Notes under the pieces: model-generated
Seen by the model: the letters and a program-made list of their open reading frames with translations, nothing else
Databases searched by the model: none
What the model was told of the DNA's origin: nothing
NCBI GenBank assembly: GCA_019636215.1
Contig: JAHBXZ010000001.1
Span: 257,694-321,693, forward strand
From: Planctomycetota bacterium
GTDB taxonomy: Bacteria; Planctomycetota; UBA8742; UBA2392
Length of the DNA stretch: 64,000 bases
Reading direction: 5' to 3'
Program-made: the position numbers and the translations under genes
In this document: positions 53,863 through 63,152 of the stretch, in pieces
Layout: the number at the start of each line of letters is the position of its first letter
How positions within the stretch are numbered: the first letter of the stretch is position 1

Positions 53863-55129
53863 GCGCGTCGACCAGTTCGCGCGCCGAGGCGAAACGCTCG
53901 TCGCGGTTGCGTTTCACCAGCCGGTCGATCACGGCACAGAAAACATCCGAGAACTCCGGCGCCAGCGGCTTGAGGGGCACCGGGTCCTTCGTCAGGTGCG
54001 CCAGCACAACCTGCTGCAGGTTGTCGCCCGGGAACACCGGCTGGCCGGCCAGCAGGTGAAAGAACGTCGCGCCCAGCGAATACAGGTCACTGCGGGTGTC
54101 CAGGTCCTTGGCCCCGTTGGCCTGTTCCGGGCTGATGTAATGGGGCGTGCCCAGCAGATAGCCCTCAGCCGTCTGGCCGGTGTCGTCAATCAGGCGCGAC
54201 AGCCCGAAGTCGCCCAGCTTGGCAATGTCGTCCTGGTTGACGTAGATGTTGCCGGGTTTGACGTCGCGGTGAATCAGTTTGTGCTGTTCCAGGTACGCCA
54301 GCGCGTGCGCCGCCTGGGTCATCAGGTTGCGCGCGCGTTTTTCGTCCAGGCGTTCGTCGGGGTTGTCAACGTAACGGTCCAGTGGCGAGCCGTCGACCAA
54401 CTCCTGCACCATGAAGTGAACGTCCTGGTACTCGCCCATGGTGTAAGTGCGCACAATGTGGGCGTGCACCAGCTTGACGCTGATTTCGTTGCTGCGTTGC
54501 AGGCGCTTGAGAAAACCGTCCTTGACCGCAGCAAAGGGGCTGATGACCTTCAGTGCCACAGGCTTGAGGTTGATGGGTTCCAGCGCGCGATAGACCGTGG
54601 CCGTGCCGCCCTGGCCCAGCTTGTCAACGATCGTGAACCCCGCGAAATCCTTGCTGACGATCTGGCCGGTTTCCTTGAAGCGGGTGACCGCGCGGTCGTC
54701 CTCCTGGCCGGATTCAAGGCCCTGCACGGTGGTTTCATCCAGCTTGCGCGCAGCTGTGCCGACCTTGCGCAACAGGATGCGTACCTTGGTGGCGAGTTCG
54801 GGGTGGCGAAACGGTTTGATCAGGTACTCGTCGGCGCCGGCATCTATGCCTTCGATGATGTCTTGCTCTTCGCCCAGCGCCGCCAGCAGGATGATCGGCG
54901 TGTGGGCAAGGTCAGTGTCCTCGCGCATTTTTTTGGTCGCCGCCAGCCCGTCCATGCGCGGCATGTGGATGTCCATGATGATCAGCGCGGGACGGAACTT
55001 CTTGGCCTTGGCAAGGCCGTCCTGCCCGTCGATTGCGGAATCAACTTCAAAGCCCAGTTTGCGCAGTTGGTCAGTCAGCGAAGCGCGCAGCTGGCTGGAA
55101 TCATCAACCACAAGGATGCGATCAGGCAT
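53840..55129 (-). CDS. Response-regulator receiver domain fused to Ser/Thr protein kinase
   Basis: 429 residues. Residues 1-122 form a REC domain (VVDDS, phospho-acceptor in IIMDIHMPRMDG, LIKPF). A linker is followed by a eukaryotic-like kinase domain (about 165-425): GQGGTATVY, VALKVIS (ATP Lys), HRDVKPGN (catalytic Asp), DFGLSR, GTPHYISPEQ, DLYSLGATFFHLLAGQ. It would convert a histidine-kinase phosphorelay signal into Ser/Thr phosphorylation in the cytoplasm. No transmembrane segment or PASTA domain. The partner histidine kinase is not nearby. Confidence 0.94.
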   Translation of the reverse strand: MPDRILVVDDSSQLRASLTDQLRKLGFEVDSAIDGQDGLAKAKKFRPALIIMDIHMPRMDGLAATKKMREDTDLAHTPIILLAALGEEQDIIEGIDAGADEYLIKPFRHPELATKVRILLRKVGTAARKLDETTVQGLESGQEDDRAVTRFKETGQIVSKDFAGFTIVDKLGQGGTATVYRALEPINLKPVALKVISPFAAVKDGFLKRLQRSNEISVKLVHAHIVRTYTMGEYQDVHFMVQELVDGSPLDRYVDNPDERLDEKRARNLMTQAAHALAYLEQHKLIHRDVKPGNIYVNQDDIAKLGDFGLSRLIDDTGQTAEGYLLGTPHYISPEQANGAKDLDTRSDLYSLGATFFHLLAGQPVFPGDNLQQVVLAHLTKDPVPLKPLAPEFSDVFCAVIDRLVKRNRDERFASARELVDALNGLPPV

Positions 55130-55301
55130 GCGGGGATTATCCCCCCGCAGGCAGGGGCGTCAACCGAGCCCCTGAAATGGCTATTCCAAGGCATTGCCCG
55201 ATGGCCTGACGCGGTTGCCCCAACGGCCCGGCCCGGCCCAACATCCGCCGCGCCCCCCATTGACAGCACAAAGCCAACGGGATACCCCTGTCCCCCGCAG
55301 C
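55130..55301. other. Gene-free stretch before tRNA-Arg
   Basis: No gene, repeat or strong promoter recognised. Confidence 0.3.
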
Positions 55302-55378
55302 GCACCCGTAGCTCAATTGGATAGAGCATCTGACTACGGATCAGAAGGTTGCACGTTCGACTCGTGCCGGGTGTACCA
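55302..55378 (+). tRNA. tRNA-Arg (ACG)
   Basis: Full cloverleaf, 77 nt including an encoded CCA. Acceptor GCACCCG pairs with CGGGTGT (first pair G-U); D arm GCTCAATTGGATAGAGC; anticodon stem TCTGA/TCAGA with loop CTACGGA (anticodon ACG); T arm with GTTCGACTC. The ACG anticodon reads CGU, CGC and CGA after deamination to inosine. Confidence 0.97.
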
Positions 55379-55387
55379 GCCTAAAAG

Positions 55388-55414
55388 CCGCCTCTGGAGC
55401 CTATCCAGAGGCGG
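55388..55414 (+). terminator. Terminator after tRNA-Arg
   Basis: CCGCCTCTGGA-GCCTA-TCCAGAGGCGG (11-bp stem) flanked by AAAAG and TTTGCGTTTCTT, 9 bp after the tRNA. Confidence 0.85.
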
Positions 55415-55512
55415 TTTGCGTTTCTTCAACCCAAGGTGCAGCAGGAGAGTGCCAACAAACCGCGCACGTGCCGTGTCCGGCACTGTCTGTTTGACAGTTG
55501 CTTGCTTCGCGT

Positions 55513-56637
55513 TCAGCCCGCGCAGGCCAGCATGTTGTCCAGCGCGACCTTGGCGAAGTGCTTCTCGCGGGGGTCGGCCTTGACTGGTTCCCAGGTGTCG
55601 AGATTCTCCAGGCAATCGCGCAGGTCGCCGGTGCTGATCTTGAACATATTCGGGCACAGGCTGCGCACCAGCGGGATCACCAGCTTGTCGGGGTTCTGCA
55701 CCGCCAGGCGATGAATCATGTTCACTTCGGTGCCGATGGCGACCTTGTCGCCAGGCTTCATCCTGTTCAGCACATAGTCCTGGATGAACCCGGTGCTGCC
55801 CACAAAGTCCGCGCTGGCCACCACCTGTTCCTGGCATTCAGGGTGAACCACTACTTTCAGGCCAGGGTGTTCGGCGCGCGCCTTGGCGAGCATTTCCAGG
55901 TCAAAGCGCGTGTGAACGTGGCAATAGCCCTTCCACAGAATCACGCGGGCATTGGCAATCTGCTGGTGCGTCAGGCCGCCAAAGCGCAGCTTGGGGTCCC
56001 ACAGCACAATCTGGTCGCGCGGGATGCCGTAGGCGTTGGCGGTGTTGCGGCCCAGGTGTTCGTCGGGAAAGAAGAAGATCTTGTGGCCGCGGGCAAAGGA
56101 CCAATCAAAGACTTTGCGGGCGTTACTGCTGGTACAGACAATGCCGCCGCGTTCACCGCAGAATGACTTCAGGTCAAGATCCGAGTTCATGTACACGACC
56201 GGGATCACTGACTTGGTGTCCACAACCTCGCCCAGGTCCAGCCAGCTGGTCGTCACCTGCGGCAGGTTGGCCATATCAGCCATGGGGCAGCCGGCATTGC
56301 GGTCGGGGTGGTACACCACCTGGTCGTCGCGGCAAAGTGTGGCGGCGCTGGTCACCATGAAGCGCACGCCGCAGAACACGATGTCGCGGGCCTTGTGGGC
56401 GTTGGCTGCGGCCTTGCACAGGGCATAGCTGTCGCCGGTGATATCTCCGCAGGCATGCACGCCAAGGCGCTGGTAGTGGTGGGCCAGAATCAGCAGGCTT
56501 TCCCCGCGCTGCTGCTTCAACTGGCGGATGCGGCCGATGTTCTCGGCTTCGTCTTCTTCGATTCGGATCGGGCTCTGCATCACGCCGGCCATAGTCGCCT
56601 CAGTTGCGATGTCTGCTTCCATTAGAACAACATGCAT
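55513..56637 (-). CDS. nadA: Quinolinate synthase
   Basis: Condenses iminoaspartate with dihydroxyacetone phosphate to quinolinate in NAD synthesis. 374 residues. Seen: LAHHYQRLGVHACGDITGDS in part, FCGVRFMVTSAATL, NAGCPMADM, VYMNSDLDLKSFCGERGGIVCTSSNA in part, FFPDEHLGRNTA, HPECQEQVVASADFVGST in part, IGTEVNMIHRL and CPNMFKIS. The three cluster cysteines lie in FCG, PEC and CPNMF regions. It is divergent from the TrmB-type regulator. The start may lie slightly downstream of 56637 (ATG at MEADIATEAT). Confidence 0.95.
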   Translation of the reverse strand: MHVVLMEADIATEATMAGVMQSPIRIEEDEAENIGRIRQLKQQRGESLLILAHHYQRLGVHACGDITGDSYALCKAAANAHKARDIVFCGVRFMVTSAATLCRDDQVVYHPDRNAGCPMADMANLPQVTTSWLDLGEVVDTKSVIPVVYMNSDLDLKSFCGERGGIVCTSSNARKVFDWSFARGHKIFFFPDEHLGRNTANAYGIPRDQIVLWDPKLRFGGLTHQQIANARVILWKGYCHVHTRFDLEMLAKARAEHPGLKVVVHPECQEQVVASADFVGSTGFIQDYVLNRMKPGDKVAIGTEVNMIHRLAVQNPDKLVIPLVRSLCPNMFKISTGDLRDCLENLDTWEPVKADPREKHFAKVALDNMLACAG

Positions 56638-56733
56638 CGGGCATGCCTATCCCGGGAAGCCTTGCCTGACACGCAGTTGCGGCTTTCTGCCGGATGCGAC
56701 AACAGGGCGGGTCTGTGTGTTTCAGGATTACCT

Positions 56734-56784
56734 TTGACCTTTGGTCACAACTTCGGCTTACTAGTACCACCAAAAAGGTAGTAG
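56734..56784 (+). promoter_or_regulatory. Promoter and palindromes before the TrmB-type gene
   Basis: TTGACC at 56734-56739 is embedded in a perfect palindrome TGACC-TTT-GGTCA (56735-56747), with a poor -10 (CTTACT) 17 bp later. Next come TACTAGTA (56759-56766) and the imperfect repeat TACCACC-AAAAA-GGTAGTA just before the ribosome site. The palindromes could be operators for autoregulation. Confidence 0.35.
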
Positions 56785-56789
56785 CAACT

Positions 56790-57608
56790 ATGTCGCCCGA
56801 CGAACAAGTCCGCAAGCTGCGCAAACTCGGTCTCTCGCGCTATGAGGCCCTGGCCTATCTTGCGTTGCTGGGCGAGGCCGGGCTGACGGCGGGCCGCGTG
56901 TCACTGAAGGCCAGGATTCCGCAGCCGCGGGTGTATGGCGCGCTTGGCACGCTGGTGGATCGCGGTTTCGCTGAAGTAGGGCTTGCCGAGCCGCGAACCT
57001 ATCGCGCGATTGCACCCACGCTGGCCTTTGCACGCCACAAGCAGAGAAGTGAAAAGGCATTCGCCGCGGCGATGGACGAAGTTGCCGCCGAGATGGCAAG
57101 CCTGGAGAAGATCAAGCCGCTGGCCGAAAGTGAAGACCCGGCGGCGTTCGGCATTCGGCTGTTGCGGGGGGCCAGCCAGGCCGAGCGCACGTTCATTGAC
57201 CTGTACGAATCCGCGCGCCGCGAGATTCTGCTGTTTGTGAAGGCCCCGATCCTGTACGCGCCGGTGCTGGACAACGACCGCGCCATGAGCGCGCGTGGCG
57301 TGAAGATCCGCTGGCTGGTGGAAAGCGAGCTGATGGACGACCCGGTGGTCGGGCCGGGCTATCGCGAATTTGCGCGCAGTTGCGGCGAGCTGCGTACACG
57401 CGAGCGTCTGCCGGTGAAGCTGGCGGTTGTGGATCGGCGCACGATTGCCGTGCCGCTGTCAGAACGCGACCAGACCCCGACCATGCTGGTGATTCCCAAT
57501 GCCGTGCTGGCCGAAGGCATGGCGCAGTGGTTTGAGGACGTATGGGCCCGTGCGGCGGTGCCCGTGTCCGTGAAGCCCAGGGCAGGCAGGCAGAAGCTGC
57601 CCAGGTGA
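56790..57608 (+). CDS. TrmB-family transcriptional regulator
   Basis: 272 residues. The N-terminal winged helix (LRKLGLSRYEALAYLALLGEAGLTAGRVS in part, PQPRVYGALGTLVDRGFAEV) is typical of TrmB regulators. A coiled-coil linker and a phospholipase-D-like effector domain (about 115-265) follow, lacking HKD catalytic motifs. I start at ATG 56790, preceded by AAGGTAG; upstream codons lie in the palindromic leader. TrmB proteins are mainly archaeal sugar regulators, less common in bacteria. The target may be itself, nadA or the exported protein gene downstream. Confidence 0.87.
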   Translation: MSPDEQVRKLRKLGLSRYEALAYLALLGEAGLTAGRVSLKARIPQPRVYGALGTLVDRGFAEVGLAEPRTYRAIAPTLAFARHKQRSEKAFAAAMDEVAAEMASLEKIKPLAESEDPAAFGIRLLRGASQAERTFIDLYESARREILLFVKAPILYAPVLDNDRAMSARGVKIRWLVESELMDDPVVGPGYREFARSCGELRTRERLPVKLAVVDRRTIAVPLSERDQTPTMLVIPNAVLAEGMAQWFEDVWARAAVPVSVKPRAGRQKLPR

Positions 57609-57645
57609 CAACGGCCGTTGAGGAACGGCCCCAGGAGGAGAACCC

Positions 57646-60600
57646 ATGTCAAGATTGATTCTGGCGGCGCTGTCGGCGGCACTGGCGTGCTGCCTGCAGG
57701 CCAGTTACACGTCCACAATCATCACCAAGGACCATGCCGGGCTGGACATCAGTGGTTCCGGCAGTGCCACGGACCGCACGTCACAGTTTGTGCCGTTCGC
57801 CTCAGGCGGCGGATACTCGGCCTGGGATGAGGGCAAGCTTGACGACGTGCCGATCGGCTTCAGCTTCACATTCTTTGGCGTTGCCCACAGCACCGTGGAC
57901 ATCAGCGCCAACTGCTTCTTGAGCTTTGAGAACATCGACATTGCCACGCACGCGCTTATGCCCAACGTGCCCGGCCTGGCCCAGCGCCCCAACAACTTCA
58001 TCATGTGCGCGGCCAACGACTATGGGTTTCTGGGCAGTGTACCCGGCACGGCCAAGGTCTACACGCAGACGCTTGGCACCGCCCCCAACCGCGAGTTCCG
58101 GGTGCAATGGAAGAACTGGCAGGCGATCACCGAAACCGACCCTGTCAACGTGATCTGCCGCCTGTTTGAAACCACCAACCGCATTGAGGTGCATGCGATT
58201 GTCGGCAGCGGCGGCACCCTGGGCAATGGGCGCGTGATTGCGGGTGTTGAAGGGCCGGGCGGCACACAGGCCGTTCCCTGCCCGGAAGGCTGGACTCAGG
58301 GCGTCTACCCTGCCAGTGGGTGGCGCTGGGATCCAAAGGCCGGGCCGGAAATCGAGGTCTACCGTGCTGACGGGGTCAACACGACCAACAACCTGCAGCA
58401 TGATATGGAAGACCGCGCCGAAGGCGTCAGCTTCACCAACGTCTACACCATTGCCAATGCAGGAGACGCCAACCTGAACATCACCGGCAGCGTGACCCTG
58501 GTTTCCGGGGCGACCAACTGCACGGGCCAGGTATTGTCACAGCCCGGTTCCACGGTGCTTGCCCCCGGGGAAAAGACCACGTTCACGGTGCAGCTTACGC
58601 CGACATCCGCTGGCACCGGTTCGTTTCTGGGGATGTTTCGCATCCCGAGCAACGACAGCAACGAGACCAACTTCAACATTCTGGTGGCCGGCACTGCTGT
58701 TGCCTCAAACGTGCCCGACATACACATCCCGCCTGCGCCGGGCATCGTGCTGGCCTATGACGGGCTGGCCGGTGGCCGGTTGTTTCATGACTTCGGGCGG
58801 TTGGTGAAGAACCAGGGCTACACGTTCACCTACACGATTCTTAACACCGGCCCCGGCACGTTGAGCCTTACCGGCAGCCCGCGGGTTACCGCCGGAGGGG
58901 GCGGGACCGCGAATATCGTCGTGACGCAGCAGCCTCCGGCCACCATTGCCGGGCACGGCAGCGCGACGTTCGCGATCTCTGTGACGCCGCTGGGCGGCAG
59001 CGTGTTTGGCAGCATTGGAGTGTTGAACAACGACCCCACGGGGTACGAAGCGGGTTGGGGAATCATCTTCATCGGCTGTGGAGTAGACCCCGTCAGTTGC
59101 GAGATCGACATCCAGCGCCCGGCGGGTACCTCGATTGCCAATGGCGGCACCGACACCTTCGGCACTGTGGCGGCGGGCCAGGCCCAGAACCGAACCTACA
59201 CGATTGCCAACACCGGCGCGGCAGGACTCAGCCTCACCGGCACGCCCTTGGTCGAGTTTGAGAACATCAGCAACTGTTCGCCGGTGCTGGCGGTTTCACC
59301 GGCGGCCTATGTTTCCCCGTCGGGTCAGACAACTTTTCAGGTTGCCGTGACGCCCGGAACTGGTGCGTTTTCGTGCCGGATGATCGTGCGCAGCGACGAC
59401 ACAAACGAGAACCCTTACGTGATCAACCTTACCGGCACGGGCACGGCGCCGCCGGAGATCGACATCCAGCGCCCGGCAGGCACCAGCATTGCTGATGGCG
59501 GCACCGATACGGTGGCGGGTGCCCTGGCGGGAACGCCCACGGTTCTGACCTACACGATTGTGAACTCGGGCGCGGGAACGCTGTTGCTGACGGGCCCCAA
59601 CCCGGTTGCTGCGTCAAACGCTGTCAACATCTCGGGCACGGTAGTCGTGACCCAGCCCTCTACCTTGAGCATCGCGCCGTCGGCGTCCACGACGTTTATC
59701 GTGACGTTCACGCCGGTGGCCTCGGGCACGGTCAGCTTCGACCTGCTGATTGTCAGCAATGACTCTGACGAGGCCGACTACGACATTTTCGTCACCGGCG
59801 CCGCCAGCGAGGCCGACATCGACATTCGCAACCCGGCCAATGTGTCGCTGGCCAGCGGCGGCAACGACAGCTACAGCGGATCAACTTCAGGGATCGCGGA
59901 CAACCGCGTCTACAGCATTCACAGTGTGGGTGGAGCAACCTTGAACCTGACAGGCGCCTCGCCGGTCAGCGTAGGCGCGACCACCAACATCAGCGGTTCG
60001 GTGGGGCTGACCCAGCCGGGCAGCGGCGCGCTTGCGCCGGGGGCCACAACCTCCTTCACGCTTGATTACACGCCGGCCAGCCCGGGGGCGTTCACCATCC
60101 AGGTATCGGTGGCCAGTGACGACCCGAACGAAAACCCGTTCACGTACACCATCATGGGCAACGCGGCGGCACCTGCACCCGAGGTTGCCATCTTGCGCGG
60201 CGTCACCAGCATAACCGACCAGACGGTCGACTTTGTCGGCGCCTCGTTCAGCGCGGGCGTGGCCGCAACGCTGGTCTACACGATCCAGAACCTGGGTACG
60301 GCGCTGTTGAACTTGACGGGCAGCCCCATGGTCCAGATCAGCGGCGCATTCGGCTGCAGCGCGCAGGTGATCTCCCAGCCGGCCTCGTCGGTGATTGCGG
60401 CCGGCGGCCTGGACACGTTTGAAGTTCGAGTCGTTCCCGGCGGGGGTGGCTTCAGCTTTCAGGTTTCCGTGGCCAACGATGATGCCGACGAAGGCACCTT
60501 TCAGTTCTCTGTAAGTGGTACCGCGACTGCTGCATTCGGCGGCGGTGGCGGGGGCGGCGGTGGGGGCGGCGGCGGCTGTGCTGTAGGGGCCGGTGGAACC

Positions 60601-60663
60601 GGGCTGATGGCACTTTTGCCGGCAGTCTGGCTTCTGCGTCGTCGTCGCAGATTGCCGGAATGA
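57646..60663 (+). CDS. Secreted choice-of-anchor repeat protein with C-terminal sorting tail
   Basis: 1005 residues: signal peptide (LSAALACCLQAS), an N-terminal beta domain (about 25-235) and at least five Ig-like ASPM/choice-of-anchor D repeats of about 110 residues. Repeat marks are YTIxNxGxxxLxLTG, PxxxTTFxVxFTP and SNDxDExxYxxxxxGTA; several begin with EIDIQRPAGTSI. The protein ends in poly-Gly, one Cys, a hydrophobic stretch and LLRRRRRLPE, like the tails of the two beta-helix proteins at 36.9-40.4 kb. It is probably surface-attached or proteolytically sorted. An AGGAGG ribosome site precedes the ATG. Confidence 0.87.
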   Translation: MSRLILAALSAALACCLQASYTSTIITKDHAGLDISGSGSATDRTSQFVPFASGGGYSAWDEGKLDDVPIGFSFTFFGVAHSTVDISANCFLSFENIDIATHALMPNVPGLAQRPNNFIMCAANDYGFLGSVPGTAKVYTQTLGTAPNREFRVQWKNWQAITETDPVNVICRLFETTNRIEVHAIVGSGGTLGNGRVIAGVEGPGGTQAVPCPEGWTQGVYPASGWRWDPKAGPEIEVYRADGVNTTNNLQHDMEDRAEGVSFTNVYTIANAGDANLNITGSVTLVSGATNCTGQVLSQPGSTVLAPGEKTTFTVQLTPTSAGTGSFLGMFRIPSNDSNETNFNILVAGTAVASNVPDIHIPPAPGIVLAYDGLAGGRLFHDFGRLVKNQGYTFTYTILNTGPGTLSLTGSPRVTAGGGGTANIVVTQQPPATIAGHGSATFAISVTPLGGSVFGSIGVLNNDPTGYEAGWGIIFIGCGVDPVSCEIDIQRPAGTSIANGGTDTFGTVAAGQAQNRTYTIANTGAAGLSLTGTPLVEFENISNCSPVLAVSPAAYVSPSGQTTFQVAVTPGTGAFSCRMIVRSDDTNENPYVINLTGTGTAPPEIDIQRPAGTSIADGGTDTVAGALAGTPTVLTYTIVNSGAGTLLLTGPNPVAASNAVNISGTVVVTQPSTLSIAPSASTTFIVTFTPVASGTVSFDLLIVSNDSDEADYDIFVTGAASEADIDIRNPANVSLASGGNDSYSGSTSGIADNRVYSIHSVGGATLNLTGASPVSVGATTNISGSVGLTQPGSGALAPGATTSFTLDYTPASPGAFTIQVSVASDDPNENPFTYTIMGNAAAPAPEVAILRGVTSITDQTVDFVGASFSAGVAATLVYTIQNLGTALLNLTGSPMVQISGAFGCSAQVISQPASSVIAAGGLDTFEVRVVPGGGGFSFQVSVANDDADEGTFQFSVSGTATAAFGGGGGGGGGGGGGCAVGAGGTGLMALLPAVWLLRRRRRLPE

Positions 60664-60693
60664 GGCCGCCGGGGGCCGGGTTATACTTCCCGC

Positions 60694-61953
60694 ATGGAAG
60701 TCGTTTTTCACGCCATTGGTGTGATGGTTACGCTGCTGAACGCGTTGACGTTCCTGGCGCTTCGGCGCCGCATTGCAGTGGCGTTTCCGAAACATGCCGG
60801 CCGCATCACGCTGGGTGTCGGGCTGGTCTATTGGCCGCTGTTGTTCCCGGGCCTGTTTCTGGCCGTCGGCGGGCCATCGGGCCTGATGTCCATGCGCGAC
60901 CAGTTGCCCCTGGCGATCGGCATCGCGGGCATGGCGTTTCAGCTGGCGGTGTGGTTCTACGGCGGGTTCCTGCTGATTGTGGGGACCCCGGCGGCTTTTC
61001 TGGACACGTGGCGCAGGCTGCGGCGCCTTGCCCACCGCGACCAAACGGGCACAGCGCTCGAGCGCGAGATCATTGATGACTCCCGCCGCCGCGCCCTGAC
61101 TCGCGCCGCACTGGCAGTGCCTGCAGCCTTTGTGGCCACGGCCGCCGGTGGCGCGCTGGCCTCGCGCCAGGAACCGGTGGTGCGCCGCATCCGCCTGCCT
61201 GTGGCCAAAGACATGACCCAGCTGCACGGCCTGACGATCGCCCAGGTCAGTGACGTGCATGTGGGCAGCTACATGGATGCCCAGCGGCTGGACCTGATCC
61301 GCGAGGCCATCAACAGCCTGGGCGCCGACTATCACGTGGTTACGGGCGACCTGCTGGACAACCACATTGACCAGATGGAGGAATCCCAGCGCTTTCTGCG
61401 CGGCCTGAAACCCCGCGTGGGCAAGTTCATGTGCGCGGGCAATCACGAGTACATCGCCGGGCGCGAAGTCGGTACTCCGGCGATCCTGAAGGGCCTGCGC
61501 GAATCCGGCGTGGACCTGATCATTGATGAATCGCGCAGGCTGACCCACGGCGGCGCGCACTTTTACATGCTGGGGATTGATTACCCGGCCCAGGCCACAC
61601 TGCAGCGCGCGACAGACCGCACCACCGACCAGTCCCTGGATGCAGCGCTGGCAAATGTTCGCGACGACGGCGCGCCGCGCGTGCTGCTCAGCCATCATCC
61701 CAAGACGTTCCTGCAGGCGCGCCATCGTGCAATTGACCTGATGCTGGCCGGCCACACGCATGGCGGGCAGATTGTGGTGGGCCGCGTTGGCGATTGGGCG
61801 TTGACGCCTGTGCTGCCCTTTGAGCACTACCACAACGGGTTCTACGAGTGGCAGGGGCGCAGGCTGTACGTCAACGCCGGCGCGGGCGGCTGGATGCCAG
61901 TGCGAGTGAACTGCCCGCCGGAGATCACGGTGGTCGAGTTCGTGCCGGCCTGA
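60694..61953 (+). CDS. Membrane-anchored metallophosphoesterase (YkuE-like)
   Basis: 419 residues. About four N-terminal transmembrane helices (1-110), a Tat-like or linker segment RRRALTRAALAVPAAFVATAAGGALA in part, then a calcineurin-like domain: SDVHVG, GDLLDN, GNHEY, LSHHP and GHTHGGQ, the complete metal-ligand set. Such enzymes hydrolyse phosphoesters or pyrophosphates outside or at the membrane; the substrate is not evident. It starts 30 bp after the preceding gene. Confidence 0.9.
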   Translation: MEVVFHAIGVMVTLLNALTFLALRRRIAVAFPKHAGRITLGVGLVYWPLLFPGLFLAVGGPSGLMSMRDQLPLAIGIAGMAFQLAVWFYGGFLLIVGTPAAFLDTWRRLRRLAHRDQTGTALEREIIDDSRRRALTRAALAVPAAFVATAAGGALASRQEPVVRRIRLPVAKDMTQLHGLTIAQVSDVHVGSYMDAQRLDLIREAINSLGADYHVVTGDLLDNHIDQMEESQRFLRGLKPRVGKFMCAGNHEYIAGREVGTPAILKGLRESGVDLIIDESRRLTHGGAHFYMLGIDYPAQATLQRATDRTTDQSLDAALANVRDDGAPRVLLSHHPKTFLQARHRAIDLMLAGHTHGGQIVVGRVGDWALTPVLPFEHYHNGFYEWQGRRLYVNAGAGGWMPVRVNCPPEITVVEFVPA

Positions 61954-62043
61954 CGGGAATCGGCCGGTGCAACCCCGCGTTCCTCTACTGGTTAAGCATG
62001 CATAAGGCGGGTATCTTCGCCTGTCTGTCTTTGCGAGGCACAC

Positions 62044-63150
62044 ATGACTGTACCCGTCTATCTGGTCGCCGGCTTTCTGGGCTCGGGCAAGACCACGCTG
62101 ATGCAGCGCCTGCTGAAGCATCTCAACGAACAGGGCCAGAAGCCGCTGGTGCTGATGAACGAGTTCGGCGAAACGAACGTGGACAACGAGCTGCTGGAAG
62201 GCGCCAACGCGCAGATGCGCGAGCTGATTGACGGCTGCATCTGCTGCACCAGCAAGACCGAACTCACCAAGACGCTGTACGACATTGTCGTCAGTGACAA
62301 GCCCAGCGCGATCCTGCTGGAGACCACCGGCCTTGCAGACCCCGTCGAGATTCTCGACATCTGCACCCTGCCGAACATGCTCGACAAGCTCACCCTGCGC
62401 ACGATTGTCAGCGTCGTGGACGTCAACCGCTGGGGCAAGGTGCCCCAGGCCGAGGCCCTGATGAAGCGCCAGGCCAAGTACGCCGACCTGCTGCTGCTGA
62501 ACAAGAGTGACCTGGTGGACGAAGCGCGACTGGCCACCGTGGAGAACGAGGTGCGCGCGCTGAACAAGCGCGCCGGCCTGCACCGCACCGTGCGCACCGA
62601 GATTGACCCGAAGCTGGTGATTCATGCCCAGGGCACAGAAGTCGTCAACGACGGCAAGGATCACAGCCATTGCGACCACGACCACGGCCACTGCGAGCAT
62701 GAGCATCATGGCCACGAACACAAGCACGAGCATCACGCCCACGCCCACGCCCACGCGCACGACCATACCCCCAACAGGCCGGCCCATGCCCACGACCACT
62801 ATCTCAGCATGACCATGTGGCCCTGCGGCACGGCCGACAAACGCAAGTTCAACGACTTCCTGCAGGAAGGCATCCCCGGCCTGCTGCGCCTGAAGGGCTT
62901 TGTGCGCGTTGATGGCGTTGAGCCCCAGGCGATCCTGCAGTGGACGGCCGGCGACTTCGAACTGATTGCCCGCCCGCAGTTCATCCGCGAGAAGAAGGAC
63001 GTGCTGGTGTTCATCGGCGAAGACCTGGACCGCAACCAGATCAAGCAGAAGCTCGAAGCCACCGGCCTGCACTTCCACGACCACGGCGAGCATCATCATC
63101 ACCACGATCACGACCACGACCACGCGCACGCCCACGGGCACAAGCACTGA
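62044..63150 (+). CDS. CobW/ZNG-type GTPase with histidine-rich metal-binding regions
   Basis: 368 residues. GTPase motifs GFLGSGKTTL, EFGETNVDN, the CICC metal motif (GCICCT), ETTGLADP and NKSD identify a COG0523 protein. The C-terminal CobW domain has a loop of about 45 residues with some 20 His and many Asp/Glu (roughly 215-260), and a second His/Asp-rich tail closes the protein. Family members deliver zinc, nickel or cobalt to client enzymes; the His content favours zinc or nickel. I see no Zur box upstream. The TPR gene begins 2 bp after the stop. Confidence 0.92.
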   Translation: MTVPVYLVAGFLGSGKTTLMQRLLKHLNEQGQKPLVLMNEFGETNVDNELLEGANAQMRELIDGCICCTSKTELTKTLYDIVVSDKPSAILLETTGLADPVEILDICTLPNMLDKLTLRTIVSVVDVNRWGKVPQAEALMKRQAKYADLLLLNKSDLVDEARLATVENEVRALNKRAGLHRTVRTEIDPKLVIHAQGTEVVNDGKDHSHCDHDHGHCEHEHHGHEHKHEHHAHAHAHAHDHTPNRPAHAHDHYLSMTMWPCGTADKRKFNDFLQEGIPGLLRLKGFVRVDGVEPQAILQWTAGDFELIARPQFIREKKDVLVFIGEDLDRNQIKQKLEATGLHFHDHGEHHHHHDHDHDHAHAHGHKH

Positions 63151-63152
63151 TC

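Noticed and set aside
59887..63147. 1086-codon minus-strand frame over three genes
   Set aside because: Spans the anchor-repeat, phosphoesterase and CobW genes in antisense; its Val/His-rich sequence is the mirror of their codons.
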